This document shows positions 26,600 to 35,362 of a stretch of DNA of 64,000 nucleotides, one piece after another (position 1 is the first letter of the stretch; every line of letters starts with the position of its first letter). Source of the stretch: Bradyrhizobium nitroreducens (GTDB lineage Bacteria > Pseudomonadota > Alphaproteobacteria > Rhizobiales > Xanthobacteraceae); contig NZ_LFJC01000003.1 in the NCBI RefSeq assembly GCF_002776695.1, forward strand, positions 3,996,543 through 4,060,542, read 5' to 3'. The position numbers and the translations under genes are program-made. The notes under the pieces are model-generated. The model searched no databases, was not told where the DNA came from, and saw only the letters and a list, made by a program, of their open reading frames with translations.

Positions 26600-26964
26600 G
26601 CGCCGTCTCCTTCCGCGATCGCGGCCGTCGCCGTGCGATCCTGCGAGACCACGCGCGTCGCAATCAGCCGGGCCCGAGGGCCGGCAACCGCGAGCGCCGC
26701 GGCTTCGGCGACCGATCCGGTATTGAACTTTTCCACGACGAGCTTCGACTGCGTCGGCGTTTCGATACCTGCCAGCATGTCGGCCGACACAGGCTTGATC
26801 GGCAAACCGTACTCGCGCGCGAGCTGCTTCAGCGGCTCCGTATCGGCTTTGTCGCTGACGGTCGCCATCGCGGCCAGCCCATCGGGGCCGCCCGCTGCCA
26901 GCAGCGCCTCGCGCAGCGAAGCCAGCGTGACGTCCTTTCTGAATCCGAGCCCGGCGACCTTCAT
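26596..26964 (-). CDS. cobE: Cobalamin biosynthesis protein CobE (CbiG C-terminal domain)
   Basis: 122 residues from the ATG at 26964, fixed by its 4-nt overlap with the cobL stop. It starts MKVAGLGFRKDVTLASLREA and continues through ATVSDKADTEPLKQLAREYG and TPTQSKLVVEKFNTGSVAEA, the standard CbiG_C fold. In the aerobic pathway CobE is needed but has no firmly proven reaction; in the anaerobic pathway the same domain is fused in CbiG, which opens the delta-lactone. The CbiG N-terminal domain is absent here, as expected for an aerobic pathway. Confidence 0.92.
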   Translation of the reverse strand: MKVAGLGFRKDVTLASLREALLAAGGPDGLAAMATVSDKADTEPLKQLAREYGLPIKPVSADMLAGIETPTQSKLVVEKFNTGSVAEAAALAVAGPRARLIATRVVSQDRTATAAIAEGDGA

Positions 26965-28142
26965 CGGACCGCGCTCCACTGCACGACCGGGCGCGCCGCT
27001 TCCCATGAACGATAGCGGCCGAGCGGCGCGGCATGTGCGATCTCAACCCGCATCAGCTCGCCGCCGTGGCGCTGATGCAGCTCGCCGAGCAGCGCTTCCG
27101 TCTCCAGCGTCACGGAATGCGCGACGAGCCGCGTCCCGGGCGTGAGCCGCGACCAGACGGCATCGAACAGCGCGCCATCAAGGCCACCGCCGACGAAAAC
27201 GGCGTCGGGCGCGTTCAGCCCCGCAAGGACCTCGGGCGCTTTCCCCGTGACGACGGTGACGCGGTGTGCCAGCCCGAACGCCGCCGCATTCTTGCGGATA
27301 TTCTCGGTGCGATCCTCGCGCGCTTCGACTGCGCTCGCCAGTCCCCCGCACAGCGCCCACTCGATCGAGATCGACCCCGATCCGGCGCCGATGTCCCACA
27401 GCCGTTCGCCCGGCCGCGGCGCCAGCGCGGAGAGCGCCAGCGCGCGCACCGGCCGCTTGGTGATCTGGCCGTCATGGACGAAGAGATTGTCTGGCAGTCC
27501 GGAACTGCGGGGAAGGCCCTGCCCGCCTCTCGCCAGCAACGCCACCGCGATCAGCTTCTCATCGCGATCATCGGCAAAGAGATCGGCGCGATGCTGATCG
27601 ACAATTTCACGTGGACCGCCGAGGGCAGCGAGAGTCCACAGCAGCGAAGCGCCCCATCCGCGCGCCGTCAGCCATCTGGCGAGATCGCCCACCGCCCTTG
27701 AATCGCGCATCAGACAGATGACGCGCGCATCGCGCGCCAGGTGCGGCACCAGACGCTCGAACGGCGCGGCGTGGAGCCCGAGGCACGCGACCGATTCGAG
27801 ACGCCAGCCGAGCCGCCCGGCAGCGAGCGAGAACGTCGAGGGGCCCGGATAGGTGATCCATTCGTCACCACCGAGCTTCTCGGCAAGGCTTGCTCCGGCG
27901 CCGTGCCAAAACGGGTCGCCGGAAGCGAGCACCACTGTCGGCCGGTCACGGCAGCTCAGCACGACGTTCGCGTCGAACGGTACCGGCCACGGACGACCGC
28001 GGTCGCCCACACCGGCCAGCGCGAGATGTCGTTCGCCGCCGAACACGGTTTCGGCTTCATGGAGCGCCTTTCGGCTTGCCTCGGACAGCCCGGCAAGGCC
28101 ATCTTCGCCGATACCGATGATGGTCAGCCAGGGATCAGCCAT
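26961..28142 (-). CDS. cobL: Precorrin-6Y C5,15-methyltransferase (decarboxylating) CobL
   Basis: 393 residues, the fused form. The N-terminal half is the CbiE-type methylase (MADPWLTIIGIGEDGLAG, VVLASGDPFWHGAG). The C-terminal half is the CbiT-type Rossmann methyltransferase with LWDIGAGSGSISIEWAL and VFVGGGLDGALFDAVW. It methylates C-5 and C-15 and decarboxylates the C-12 acetate, giving precorrin-8x. The start used is the ATG at 28142; it lies inside the divergent cobK gene, so any promoter of its own would sit in cobK coding sequence. It heads the run cobL-cobE-cobM-cobB-cobA. Confidence 0.95.
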   Translation of the reverse strand: MADPWLTIIGIGEDGLAGLSEASRKALHEAETVFGGERHLALAGVGDRGRPWPVPFDANVVLSCRDRPTVVLASGDPFWHGAGASLAEKLGGDEWITYPGPSTFSLAAGRLGWRLESVACLGLHAAPFERLVPHLARDARVICLMRDSRAVGDLARWLTARGWGASLLWTLAALGGPREIVDQHRADLFADDRDEKLIAVALLARGGQGLPRSSGLPDNLFVHDGQITKRPVRALALSALAPRPGERLWDIGAGSGSISIEWALCGGLASAVEAREDRTENIRKNAAAFGLAHRVTVVTGKAPEVLAGLNAPDAVFVGGGLDGALFDAVWSRLTPGTRLVAHSVTLETEALLGELHQRHGGELMRVEIAHAAPLGRYRSWEAARPVVQWSAVR

Positions 28143-28884
28143 ACGCGCCCTCATTCTGGGCGGAACCGCCGACGCGAGCGAGCTTGCTGCGGCAATCGCG
28201 CGCGCGCGCATCGACGCCGTCTATTCCTATGGCGGCCGCACCCGCGCGCCGGCGGATCAGCCGCTGCCGACCCGTATCGGCGGCTTCGGCGGCGTGAGAG
28301 GTCTCGCCGATACCATCCGCGCCGAAGGCATCACGCACGTGATCGACGCGACGCATCCGTTCGCAGCCGAGATGAGCCGCAATGCTGTTCAGGCGTGCGC
28401 GGCCACCGGCACGCCGCTCATCGCGCTCGAACGCGCGCCTTGGCCGAAGACGCCTGGCGACAATTGGATCGAGGTCACCGATGTCGACGCTGCAGTCGCG
28501 GCGCTGCCCGAGGCCCCCACAAACGTGTTCCTCGCCATCGGCCGCCAGCACATCGCGCCGTTCGCACGCAAGAATCAGCATGCCTACACGCTGCGGTTCG
28601 TCGATCCGCCGGAAGCGCCCCTGCCTTTCGCCGCCGACGTGATCGTATCGCGCGGACCGTTTACGCTTGAGGGCGAGCTGGCGATGATGCGCGCGCGCAA
28701 TATCGCATGGATTGTCGCCCGCAATTCCGGCGGCGATGGCGCGCGCGCCAAGATCGACGCGGCCCGTAGGCTCGACCTTCCCGTGATCATGATCGCGCGA
28801 CCGGAGCTGCCCGAACGCCGGCGGGTCGAGAGCGTCACTGAAGTGATGCAGTGGCTCGGTCATTCGACCCGCCTCGGTGCATAG
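28120..28884 (+). CDS. cobK: Precorrin-6A reductase CobK
   Basis: 254 residues, the NADPH-dependent reductase that turns precorrin-6A into precorrin-6B. The nucleotide-binding start is IRALILGGTADASELAAAIA; GITHVIDATHPFAAEMSRNA, VFLAIGRQHIAPFA and VIVSRGPFTLEGELAMM are CobK hallmarks. The ATG at 28120 (or 28117) overlaps the divergent cobL start by about 23 nt, and the 3' end overlaps cobJ by 25 nt. It is therefore a plus-strand gene lying wholly between and across the ends of minus-strand cob genes, and has no intergenic promoter. Confidence 0.94.
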   Translation: MVSQGSAIRALILGGTADASELAAAIARARIDAVYSYGGRTRAPADQPLPTRIGGFGGVRGLADTIRAEGITHVIDATHPFAAEMSRNAVQACAATGTPLIALERAPWPKTPGDNWIEVTDVDAAVAALPEAPTNVFLAIGRQHIAPFARKNQHAYTLRFVDPPEAPLPFAADVIVSRGPFTLEGELAMMRARNIAWIVARNSGGDGARAKIDAARRLDLPVIMIARPELPERRRVESVTEVMQWLGHSTRLGA

Positions 28885-29594
28885 ACCCAGCGGCCGACGC
28901 GGCGCGTCTGCGAATTCCCGACGATCACCAGCGTGCGCATGTCGGCCATCTCGGGTGTCGCATCATTCAGCGTCACGGTCTCGATCGTCTCGTCGGCGGC
29001 GCTGATCGCGCGCGCGAAGATCACGAGACGCTCGCCGCAGCCGGCGTCCTTCAGCACTGCGAGCGCGCGGCCAAAACCCTCCGGCCGGCTTGCCGAGCGC
29101 GGATTGTACATCGCAATCGAAAAATCGGCTTCCGCGGCGAGACGCAGCCGCTTCTCGATCGCCGTCCACGGCTTGAGATTGTCGGAGAGGTTGATCGCGC
29201 AGAAATCATGGCCGAGCGGCGCACCTGCGCGCGCGGCGGCTGCCAGCATCGCGGTGATGCCGGGCAGCACGCGGATCGACAGCGCCTGATATTGCGGTGC
29301 CTGCTCGAGCGCCTCGAACACGGCGGAGGCCATCGCGAAGACGCCGGGATCGCCGGAGGACACGACGACGACCTGGCCGCCCTCGGATGCAAGCCGCAGG
29401 GCTTCGCTTGCGCGATGAAGCTCCTCGCGATTATCCGAGGGATGCAGCTTGAGTCCGGCCCGCGGCGGCACGCGCGCGACATAGGGCGCGTAGCCCAGAA
29501 TGTCTGTCGCAGAAGCGAGCGCGGCAGATACCTCCGGCGTCACCAGCGCCTCGTTGCCCGGCCCGAGGCCCGCGATGGTCAGCGTGCCCGTCAT
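28860..29594 (-). CDS. cobJ: Precorrin-3B C17-methyltransferase CobJ
   Basis: 244 residues, the ring-contraction methyltransferase giving precorrin-4. Motifs: LTIAGLGPGNEALVTPEVSA, VVVVSSGDPGVFAMASAVFE, IRVLPGITAMLAAAARAGAP and MYNPRSASRPEGFGRAL. It overlaps cobI by 4 nt at its start and the convergent cobK by 25 nt at its end. Single-domain form, without the CbiG or CobH fusions known elsewhere. Confidence 0.95.
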   Translation of the reverse strand: MTGTLTIAGLGPGNEALVTPEVSAALASATDILGYAPYVARVPPRAGLKLHPSDNREELHRASEALRLASEGGQVVVVSSGDPGVFAMASAVFEALEQAPQYQALSIRVLPGITAMLAAAARAGAPLGHDFCAINLSDNLKPWTAIEKRLRLAAEADFSIAMYNPRSASRPEGFGRALAVLKDAGCGERLVIFARAISAADETIETVTLNDATPEMADMRTLVIVGNSQTRRVGRWVYAPRRVE

Positions 29595-30322
29595 TCGGCG
29601 GCGTCCAGATGCCGGCCCTTGCCGTGCACCAGCACGATCGCGAAATAGGGGCAGTCGGCGGCATCGATCTCGGCGAGCCGCGCGACACGCTCGCCCGGCA
29701 TGGTGCCGCGCTCGACCAGCCAGGCGTCATCCAGCCGACCGGCCGAGCTGAGCGCGCGGCGCACCTTTGCGAGATTACGGCCGGTTTTCATGACGACCAG
29801 CGCGTCGGAATCACGCATGCGCCGCTCGAGCTCGGCCTCGGCAAGCGTCCCCATCAGCACCGTCGTCACGTCATCGCCGAGCGCGATCGGCTGGCCGACA
29901 CCGTTCCAGCAGCCGACCATGCCGGGAATGCCGGCGATCACCTCGATCTCGACACGGCCTTGCAGGCGCGTGTGCAGATGCATGAAGGAGCCGTAGAAGT
30001 AAGGATCGCCCTCGCAGAGCACGACGACGTCGACCGCGCGCGAAAGCCGCGCCAGGCGCTCGGCCCATTCGTCGTAGAAGCCGGCGAGCAGCTGAACGTA
30101 TTCGGGGCTGTCGAAGGCGATCTCGGTGGTGACCGGATATTCCATGGGATATTCGGTGACGCCGGCCGCCAGCATGCCTTCGACGATGCGGCGCGCCTGG
30201 CCCGGCCTTCCCTTCTTGCGGAAATAGGCGACGTGCTGCGCTGCGCGCACGGTGCGATCGGCGCGCACGCTCATCAGATCGGGATCGCCGGGGCCGAGAC
30301 CGCAGCAGATGATGCGTCCCAT
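29591..30322 (-). CDS. cobI: Precorrin-2 C20-methyltransferase CobI
   Basis: 243 residues from the ATG at 30322. It methylates precorrin-2 at C-20 to precorrin-3A. Motifs: MGRIICCGLGPGDPDLMSVR, VVVLCEGDPYFYGSFMHL and EVIAGIPGMVGCWNGVGQPI, and later ALVVMKTGRNLAKVRRAL. The start lies 2 nt after the cobH stop, and its own stop overlaps cobJ by 4 nt. The frame is open further upstream over cobH, but the ATG context and the family start fix this position. Confidence 0.95.
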   Translation of the reverse strand: MGRIICCGLGPGDPDLMSVRADRTVRAAQHVAYFRKKGRPGQARRIVEGMLAAGVTEYPMEYPVTTEIAFDSPEYVQLLAGFYDEWAERLARLSRAVDVVVLCEGDPYFYGSFMHLHTRLQGRVEIEVIAGIPGMVGCWNGVGQPIALGDDVTTVLMGTLAEAELERRMRDSDALVVMKTGRNLAKVRRALSSAGRLDDAWLVERGTMPGERVARLAEIDAADCPYFAIVLVHGKGRHLDAAE

Positions 30323-30324
30323 CG

Positions 30325-30954
30325 CTATTCGCTCCGGCTCGCCAGTGCATTCACCGCGGCAACGGTGATCGCCGATCCGCCAAGGCGGCCCTCGACCGTC
30401 AGCGCCGGCACGGGCGGAGCGGCCATCAGCGCCGCCTTGGACTCGGCCGCACCGACGAAGCCGACGGGGCAACCGATGATCGCCGCCGGCCGCGGGCAGC
30501 TTGGGTCCTCCAGCATGTTGAGGAGATGAAACAGCGCGGTCGGCGCATTGCCGATCGCAACGATCGCGCCGCCGAGATGCGGCCGCCACAGCTCGAGCGC
30601 CGCGGCCGAGCGGGTGTTGCGCATGGATTGAGCGAGCGCGGGCACGGTTTCGTCGCCCAGCGTGCAGATCACGGCACTGGCCGCGGGAAGCCTTGCGCGC
30701 GTAATCCCCTCCGAGACCATGCGCGCGTCGCACAGGATCGGCGCGCCTCGCTGCAGGGCGGCGCGCGCGGCGGTCGCCATGCCTGATGTGAAGCGGATAT
30801 GCGCCTCCAGGCCGACCATGCCGGCGGCGTGGATCATCCGCACCACGACCTGCTCCTCATCAGGCGAGAAGCGCGCAAGATCGGCTTCGGCCCGGATGGT
30901 GGCGAAAGACTGCCGGTAGATCTCCGCGCCATCGGTCTCGTAGGTGTGCGGCAT
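30325..30954 (-). CDS. cobH: Precorrin-8X methylmutase CobH
   Basis: 209 residues, the family length. It moves the C-11 methyl of precorrin-8x to C-12, giving hydrogenobyrinic acid. Motifs: a VVRMIHAAGMVGLEAHIRFT stretch holding the catalytic histidine region, PILCDARMVSEGITRARLPA and IIGCPVGFVGAAESKAALM. The ATG at 30954 shares one base with the cobG stop (TGATG). Confidence 0.96.
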   Translation of the reverse strand: MPHTYETDGAEIYRQSFATIRAEADLARFSPDEEQVVVRMIHAAGMVGLEAHIRFTSGMATAARAALQRGAPILCDARMVSEGITRARLPAASAVICTLGDETVPALAQSMRNTRSAAALELWRPHLGGAIVAIGNAPTALFHLLNMLEDPSCPRPAAIIGCPVGFVGAAESKAALMAAPPVPALTVEGRLGGSAITVAAVNALASRSE

Positions 30955-32117
30955 CAATGCCCTCCGACCAGGATCGAGGGATCGCTGACGATGTCCGCGC
31001 CGTTCAGGCCGCGCAGGGCCGGCTCGTCACGCGTCGACCCGTCGCGGACGAGATCGAAACCGGCGTGCGTCGCAACCAGCGTGACCGCGGCCGCGCCGGA
31101 ATGGGCGCAGCCCTTGCCGCAGCCGGAGACGTGCAGGCGTGCGTCGGCGGCGATGCTCGGCGCGAGCGCCGCGGCCAGCGCGCGCGTATCGGCATGGGCC
31201 TCGCGGCAGCGCGGCGCACCGCTGCAGGCGATGACGCGCAGCGCGGGATCGAACGGCTCGGTGATGAGACCTGCCCCGCTCGGCATCTCGCGCTTGCCCT
31301 CGCTCAGCACCATTCGCCACGGCGTCATGCGCAGCGCGTGGCCGCAACCGGCGAATTGACCGAGCGTCGTGTGCAGCAACTGCCCGAACGCGACGCCGAC
31401 CATCGCGCCTTGCGGGTAATGCCCGGGTCGCGAGGCGGCCATCACGGGCGCAGGCTCGATCTCGCCGCGCAGCGATTGAGGCAATGCCGCGCCGGAGGCG
31501 ATGTGGGCGGCCATGCGCCCTCGCCCGCCCTTCGCGCCGCCGGAGACCAGGAACCAGCTTGCGAGCGCCAGCGCCGTGCTGACCGCCTCGCCGCGTGCGA
31601 CCGAGCGGCCGAGCCTTGCGCCATCGGCTCTCACCAGGAGACCGCCCGCGCGATCGCGCTCGATGCGGATGTCGGCGGAATCGCCGGCAAGCACCCGCGA
31701 CCGCCCGTCATCGATAGCGAAGCCGAACTTGGTGGGAAGCGCGAGGCCGCACTCGGCAAGCGCCTCCTCCAGCCCGGCGGCCAGCGATTGTGTCTCGTCG
31801 CCGCCGCTCCAGAACGGCATCACCAGAATATTCCGCCTGGCTTCGATCTCGGCGTCGGGGTCGAGCAGTGCCAGTCGCGCAAGGCCGTCGAGCAGCGGCC
31901 GATGGCTTTGTTCGCTGACGCCCCGGATCTGGAGATTGGCGCGGCTCGTCACATCGATCAGGCCATTGCCGTGTTGCCCGGCGAGTTCGGCAAGCCCGGT
32001 GATTTGCTGGACTTCGAGCCGTCCCCCGAACGGGCGCACGCGCACCACGAGACCGTCGCCCGACTGCATCGGGCGCAGCGCGCCGGGACACCAGCCCTTG
32101 ACCGAAGCCGCGCTCAT
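30954..32117 (-). CDS. cobG: Precorrin-3B synthase CobG
   Basis: 387 residues from the ATG at 32117, fixed by the 4-nt overlap with the cobN stop. It is the oxygen-dependent monooxygenase that converts precorrin-3A to precorrin-3B, and its presence marks the aerobic pathway. The protein has sulphite/nitrite-reductase ferredoxin-like half domains and a [4Fe-4S] cysteine set: IACSGAPRCREAHADTR and LHVSGCGKGCAHSGAAAVTL. Starts MSAASVKGWCPGALRPMQSG, a normal CobG beginning. Confidence 0.93.
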   Translation of the reverse strand: MSAASVKGWCPGALRPMQSGDGLVVRVRPFGGRLEVQQITGLAELAGQHGNGLIDVTSRANLQIRGVSEQSHRPLLDGLARLALLDPDAEIEARRNILVMPFWSGGDETQSLAAGLEEALAECGLALPTKFGFAIDDGRSRVLAGDSADIRIERDRAGGLLVRADGARLGRSVARGEAVSTALALASWFLVSGGAKGGRGRMAAHIASGAALPQSLRGEIEPAPVMAASRPGHYPQGAMVGVAFGQLLHTTLGQFAGCGHALRMTPWRMVLSEGKREMPSGAGLITEPFDPALRVIACSGAPRCREAHADTRALAAALAPSIAADARLHVSGCGKGCAHSGAAAVTLVATHAGFDLVRDGSTRDEPALRGLNGADIVSDPSILVGGH

Positions 32118-35100
32118 GAGGCCTCCCGCAACGCCGCGGCGATCGAATTGCGACGCGTCTGCCACAGTGCCGCATCATGCAGGCGCGCAAAGCAGGTCTC
32201 CATTGCGACGAGCGCTGACGGATTCTCGCGCGCCATGAAGGCGCGGACGTCGTCATTGCCGAGCGTCGCGTCGTAATAGAGATCGAACAGATGCGGCGGC
32301 ACGGCGCCGGCGAGATGCGCGAAGGCCGCCATGTGCTCCAGCGTCGCGGTGATCTCGGCGGCGCCGCGAAAGCCATGCCGCATCATGCCGGCGATCCAGG
32401 CCGGGTTGGTCGCGCGTGCGCGGACGACACGGGAAATTTCCTCGGTCAGCGTGCGTGCATTCGGCTGCTCGGGGCGCGTCGTATCAAGATGATAGAGCGC
32501 AGGCCCCGCCGCGCCGAGATGCGCTGCCGCGGCCGCAACGCCGGCTTCATGGGCGGCATAATCGGCAGCGAGCAGCAGGTCGGTCTCCGGCAGATCCTGG
32601 ACGTGGACAAAGGCGTCGGCGGCCGCGAGGCGCTGCTCGATGCCGGCGCGATCCGGCTTGATCTCGCCATCGGCCGAGAACGCCCAGGACGACGCCGACA
32701 GCCAGGCTTCGCCCGCAGCCTCGCGCGTCTCCGGCGTGAAGGCATCGGGGATCGCCGACAGGCCGACGCCGTATTGTCCGGGACGCGGCGCGAATACGCG
32801 CGAGGCGCGGTGGCGATAGGGATTCTCCTCGCCCTCGTCGTCGCGCGACGCAAGCGCTTCGGATGCCGCCTCGAACAATTGCGCAAGACCCGCGAAGACG
32901 TCGCGGAACAGGCCCGACACCCGCAACGTGACGTCGATGCGGGGCCGGCCGAGCTCAGCCGGCGCGACGATATCGTAGCCGGTGACGCGGCCGGAGGCGT
33001 GATCCCAGCGCGGCGCAAGGCCGGCCAGATGCAGCGCCATTGCAAACTCTTCGCCCGCGGTGCGCATCGTCGCCGAGCCCCAGAGGTCGACCACGAGGCC
33101 TTTCGGCCAGTCGCCGTGATCCTGCAGGTGACGGCGCAGCAGCTCTTCGGCGAGCTTTATTCCCTGCGCATGCGCCGAAGGTGTCGGCACCGCGCGCGGG
33201 TCGACGGCAAAGAGATTGCGCCCGGTCGGCAGCACGTCCTGACGGCCGCGATAGGGCGAGCCGGATGGACCCGGTGCAACGCGCCGGCCTGCAAGCGCGG
33301 CGCGCAACGCATCTCGCTCCGCTTCGCCACAGGCGCCGCGACCGAACACGTGCAGGCCGTCACCGAACTGGCTTTCCTTGAGATCGCAGACGAAGCGATC
33401 GATCCGCGGAATCGCTTCGGCCGGCGCGGCCGAGGCATCGAGACCAAGATCGTCTTCGAGACCCGCCGCACGTGCTTCATCGCGGACCGCGGCAATCAGG
33501 CGCTGGCGGCGCGCGGGATCGAGACCATCGGCGGTCGAATATTCGTCGAGCAGTCGTTCGAGCCGGCGCAAGCCTTCCGGCACCGCGGATGTCTCCAGCG
33601 GCGGCGGCAGATGGCCGATCGTGACCGCACCGATGCGGCGCTTGGCCTGCGCGGCCTCGCCGGGATCGTTGACGATGAAGGGATAGATGACGGGGAGATC
33701 GCCGATCAGAGCTTCCGGCCAGCAACGCGATGACAGCGCCACGGATTTGCCGGGCAGCCATTCCAGCGTGCCATGCGCGCCCATGTGCACGACGGCATCG
33801 ACGTTCCGCTGCCGAAGCCAGAGATGGAACGCGACATAGGCGTGGCGCGGCGTGCGGGCGAGATCGTGATAATCGGCATCGCGCGAGGTCGCATCGCCGC
33901 GCTCCGGTTGGACCGCGATGATCGAGTTGCCGCATTGAATCGCCGCGAAATGGAAGGCACCGTCGCGGCAGCCAGGATCATGTTCCGGCGCGCCCCAGGC
34001 TTGCGCGAGATCATCCTGCAAGGATTGGGGCAAACGCGAGAGCGCCGCGCGATAGTCGGCAACGCTCCAGGTCAAGCTCTGCTTCAGCAGCGTCTCGCCG
34101 AGCGCATGAACAGGCGCTATTTCGAAGCCGGCCGGCCCGAGATCGGACACCAGCGCTTCGACCGACGCCAGCGCATCGAGACCGACCGCATGCGCGATCT
34201 GATGCGGACGCCCCGGATAGTTCGAGAGCACGATCGCCAGCCGCTTCTCCGCAACCGGCTTCTCCGCAAGGCGCCACCAGGCCGCGACACGCGCGGCGAC
34301 GGCTTTCACCCGCTCCCCATCCGGCTGGTGCGCCAGATGCGAGAACTGCAAATCGGGGTCGCGCATCGCCGCCGATTTGAAACTCACCACGCCCGCGAAC
34401 AGGCGGCCGTCGACCTCGGGCAGCACCACATGCATCGCGAGGTCGCCGGGCGACAGGCCGCGCAGCGAGTCCGCCCAGTCCTCGCGCCGCGCCGTGGAGA
34501 GCGCGACCTGGAACACCGGGCATGGCGCGGCATCGAACGGCGTCGTGCCGTCGTCACCGACCGCGGAGAACGCCGTTGCGTTGACGATCGCCGCTGGAGG
34601 ATTTTGCGCCAGATGCGCCCGCATCCAGTCCGCGACGCCCGCAGCCTTCAGCGAGGTGACGAAGGCGCCATAGGCGTCAAAGCCCTGCTCGCGCAGCGCC
34701 GCGATCAGCGCATCGACCGGGCCGGTGTCGGCGGCGGTGAGATAGGAACGATAGAAGGTCACCAGCGCGCGCGGCTTGCCGTCAGCGCCCATTGGCGCAG
34801 CAATGACGCCGCGCGCGGGATCGTAAAAGCCCATCTCGGGCACGCTCATCTCGCCGATGACAGGCCCGGCGTAGAGCCCCGAGGCCAGCGCGAGCTGCGC
34901 GATCGCCGCTTGCGCCGCGACCGGACCGCCGGTGTCGCAGAGCACCTTGAGGCGCCGCAGCGTCGAGACCGGCAAGGTCGAGTACGCATCGAGCCTGACG
35001 TCATCGCGGCCGTCGGCCGGCAGCGCGGCCAGCACGATGTTGCGGTCCTTCGCGAGCTGCTGAAGAGCCGCGAGGCCATAGGCCCAATAGGACTCTCCGC

Positions 35101-35362
35101 CGATCAGGCGCACCAGAATGCCGCGCGCCTGCGACAACGTGCGCTCGATATAGGTGTCGACCGACAGCGGATGACGCAGTTCGGCAAGGTTCGCGAGCCG
35201 CAGCGTCGGCAGGCTATCGCGACCGCGGCGCCAGCCGGCTGCGAACGCAGCAAGGTCGGAATCCGAATACGAGAGCACCACGAGATCGGCCGGGTCCTGG
35301 CCGATGTCCCTTGGCGTCGCGGTCTCCTCGAGACCGCGGCTCTCGCGGAAGACGACGTGCAT
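32114..35362 (-). CDS. cobN: Cobaltochelatase large subunit CobN
   Basis: 1,082 residues. It is the large, magnesium-chelatase-H-like subunit that binds hydrogenobyrinate a,c-diamide and inserts cobalt with the CobS-CobT ATPase. Recognisable parts are the start MHVVFRESRGLEE with GQDPADLVVLSYSD, VVHMGAHGTLEWLPGKSVAL with the catalytic histidine region, VYPFIVNDPGEAAQAKRRIG-like text (here IYPFIVNDPGEAAQAKRR) and IDVTLRVSGLFRDVF. It is shorter than the roughly 1,275 residues of the P. denitrificans protein, but both ends are intact. Overlaps cobW (TGATG) and cobG (ATGA). cobS and cobT of the chelatase are not in the window. Confidence 0.95.
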   Translation of the reverse strand: MHVVFRESRGLEETATPRDIGQDPADLVVLSYSDSDLAAFAAGWRRGRDSLPTLRLANLAELRHPLSVDTYIERTLSQARGILVRLIGGESYWAYGLAALQQLAKDRNIVLAALPADGRDDVRLDAYSTLPVSTLRRLKVLCDTGGPVAAQAAIAQLALASGLYAGPVIGEMSVPEMGFYDPARGVIAAPMGADGKPRALVTFYRSYLTAADTGPVDALIAALREQGFDAYGAFVTSLKAAGVADWMRAHLAQNPPAAIVNATAFSAVGDDGTTPFDAAPCPVFQVALSTARREDWADSLRGLSPGDLAMHVVLPEVDGRLFAGVVSFKSAAMRDPDLQFSHLAHQPDGERVKAVAARVAAWWRLAEKPVAEKRLAIVLSNYPGRPHQIAHAVGLDALASVEALVSDLGPAGFEIAPVHALGETLLKQSLTWSVADYRAALSRLPQSLQDDLAQAWGAPEHDPGCRDGAFHFAAIQCGNSIIAVQPERGDATSRDADYHDLARTPRHAYVAFHLWLRQRNVDAVVHMGAHGTLEWLPGKSVALSSRCWPEALIGDLPVIYPFIVNDPGEAAQAKRRIGAVTIGHLPPPLETSAVPEGLRRLERLLDEYSTADGLDPARRQRLIAAVRDEARAAGLEDDLGLDASAAPAEAIPRIDRFVCDLKESQFGDGLHVFGRGACGEAERDALRAALAGRRVAPGPSGSPYRGRQDVLPTGRNLFAVDPRAVPTPSAHAQGIKLAEELLRRHLQDHGDWPKGLVVDLWGSATMRTAGEEFAMALHLAGLAPRWDHASGRVTGYDIVAPAELGRPRIDVTLRVSGLFRDVFAGLAQLFEAASEALASRDDEGEENPYRHRASRVFAPRPGQYGVGLSAIPDAFTPETREAAGEAWLSASSWAFSADGEIKPDRAGIEQRLAAADAFVHVQDLPETDLLLAADYAAHEAGVAAAAAHLGAAGPALYHLDTTRPEQPNARTLTEEISRVVRARATNPAWIAGMMRHGFRGAAEITATLEHMAAFAHLAGAVPPHLFDLYYDATLGNDDVRAFMARENPSALVAMETCFARLHDAALWQTRRNSIAAALREAS

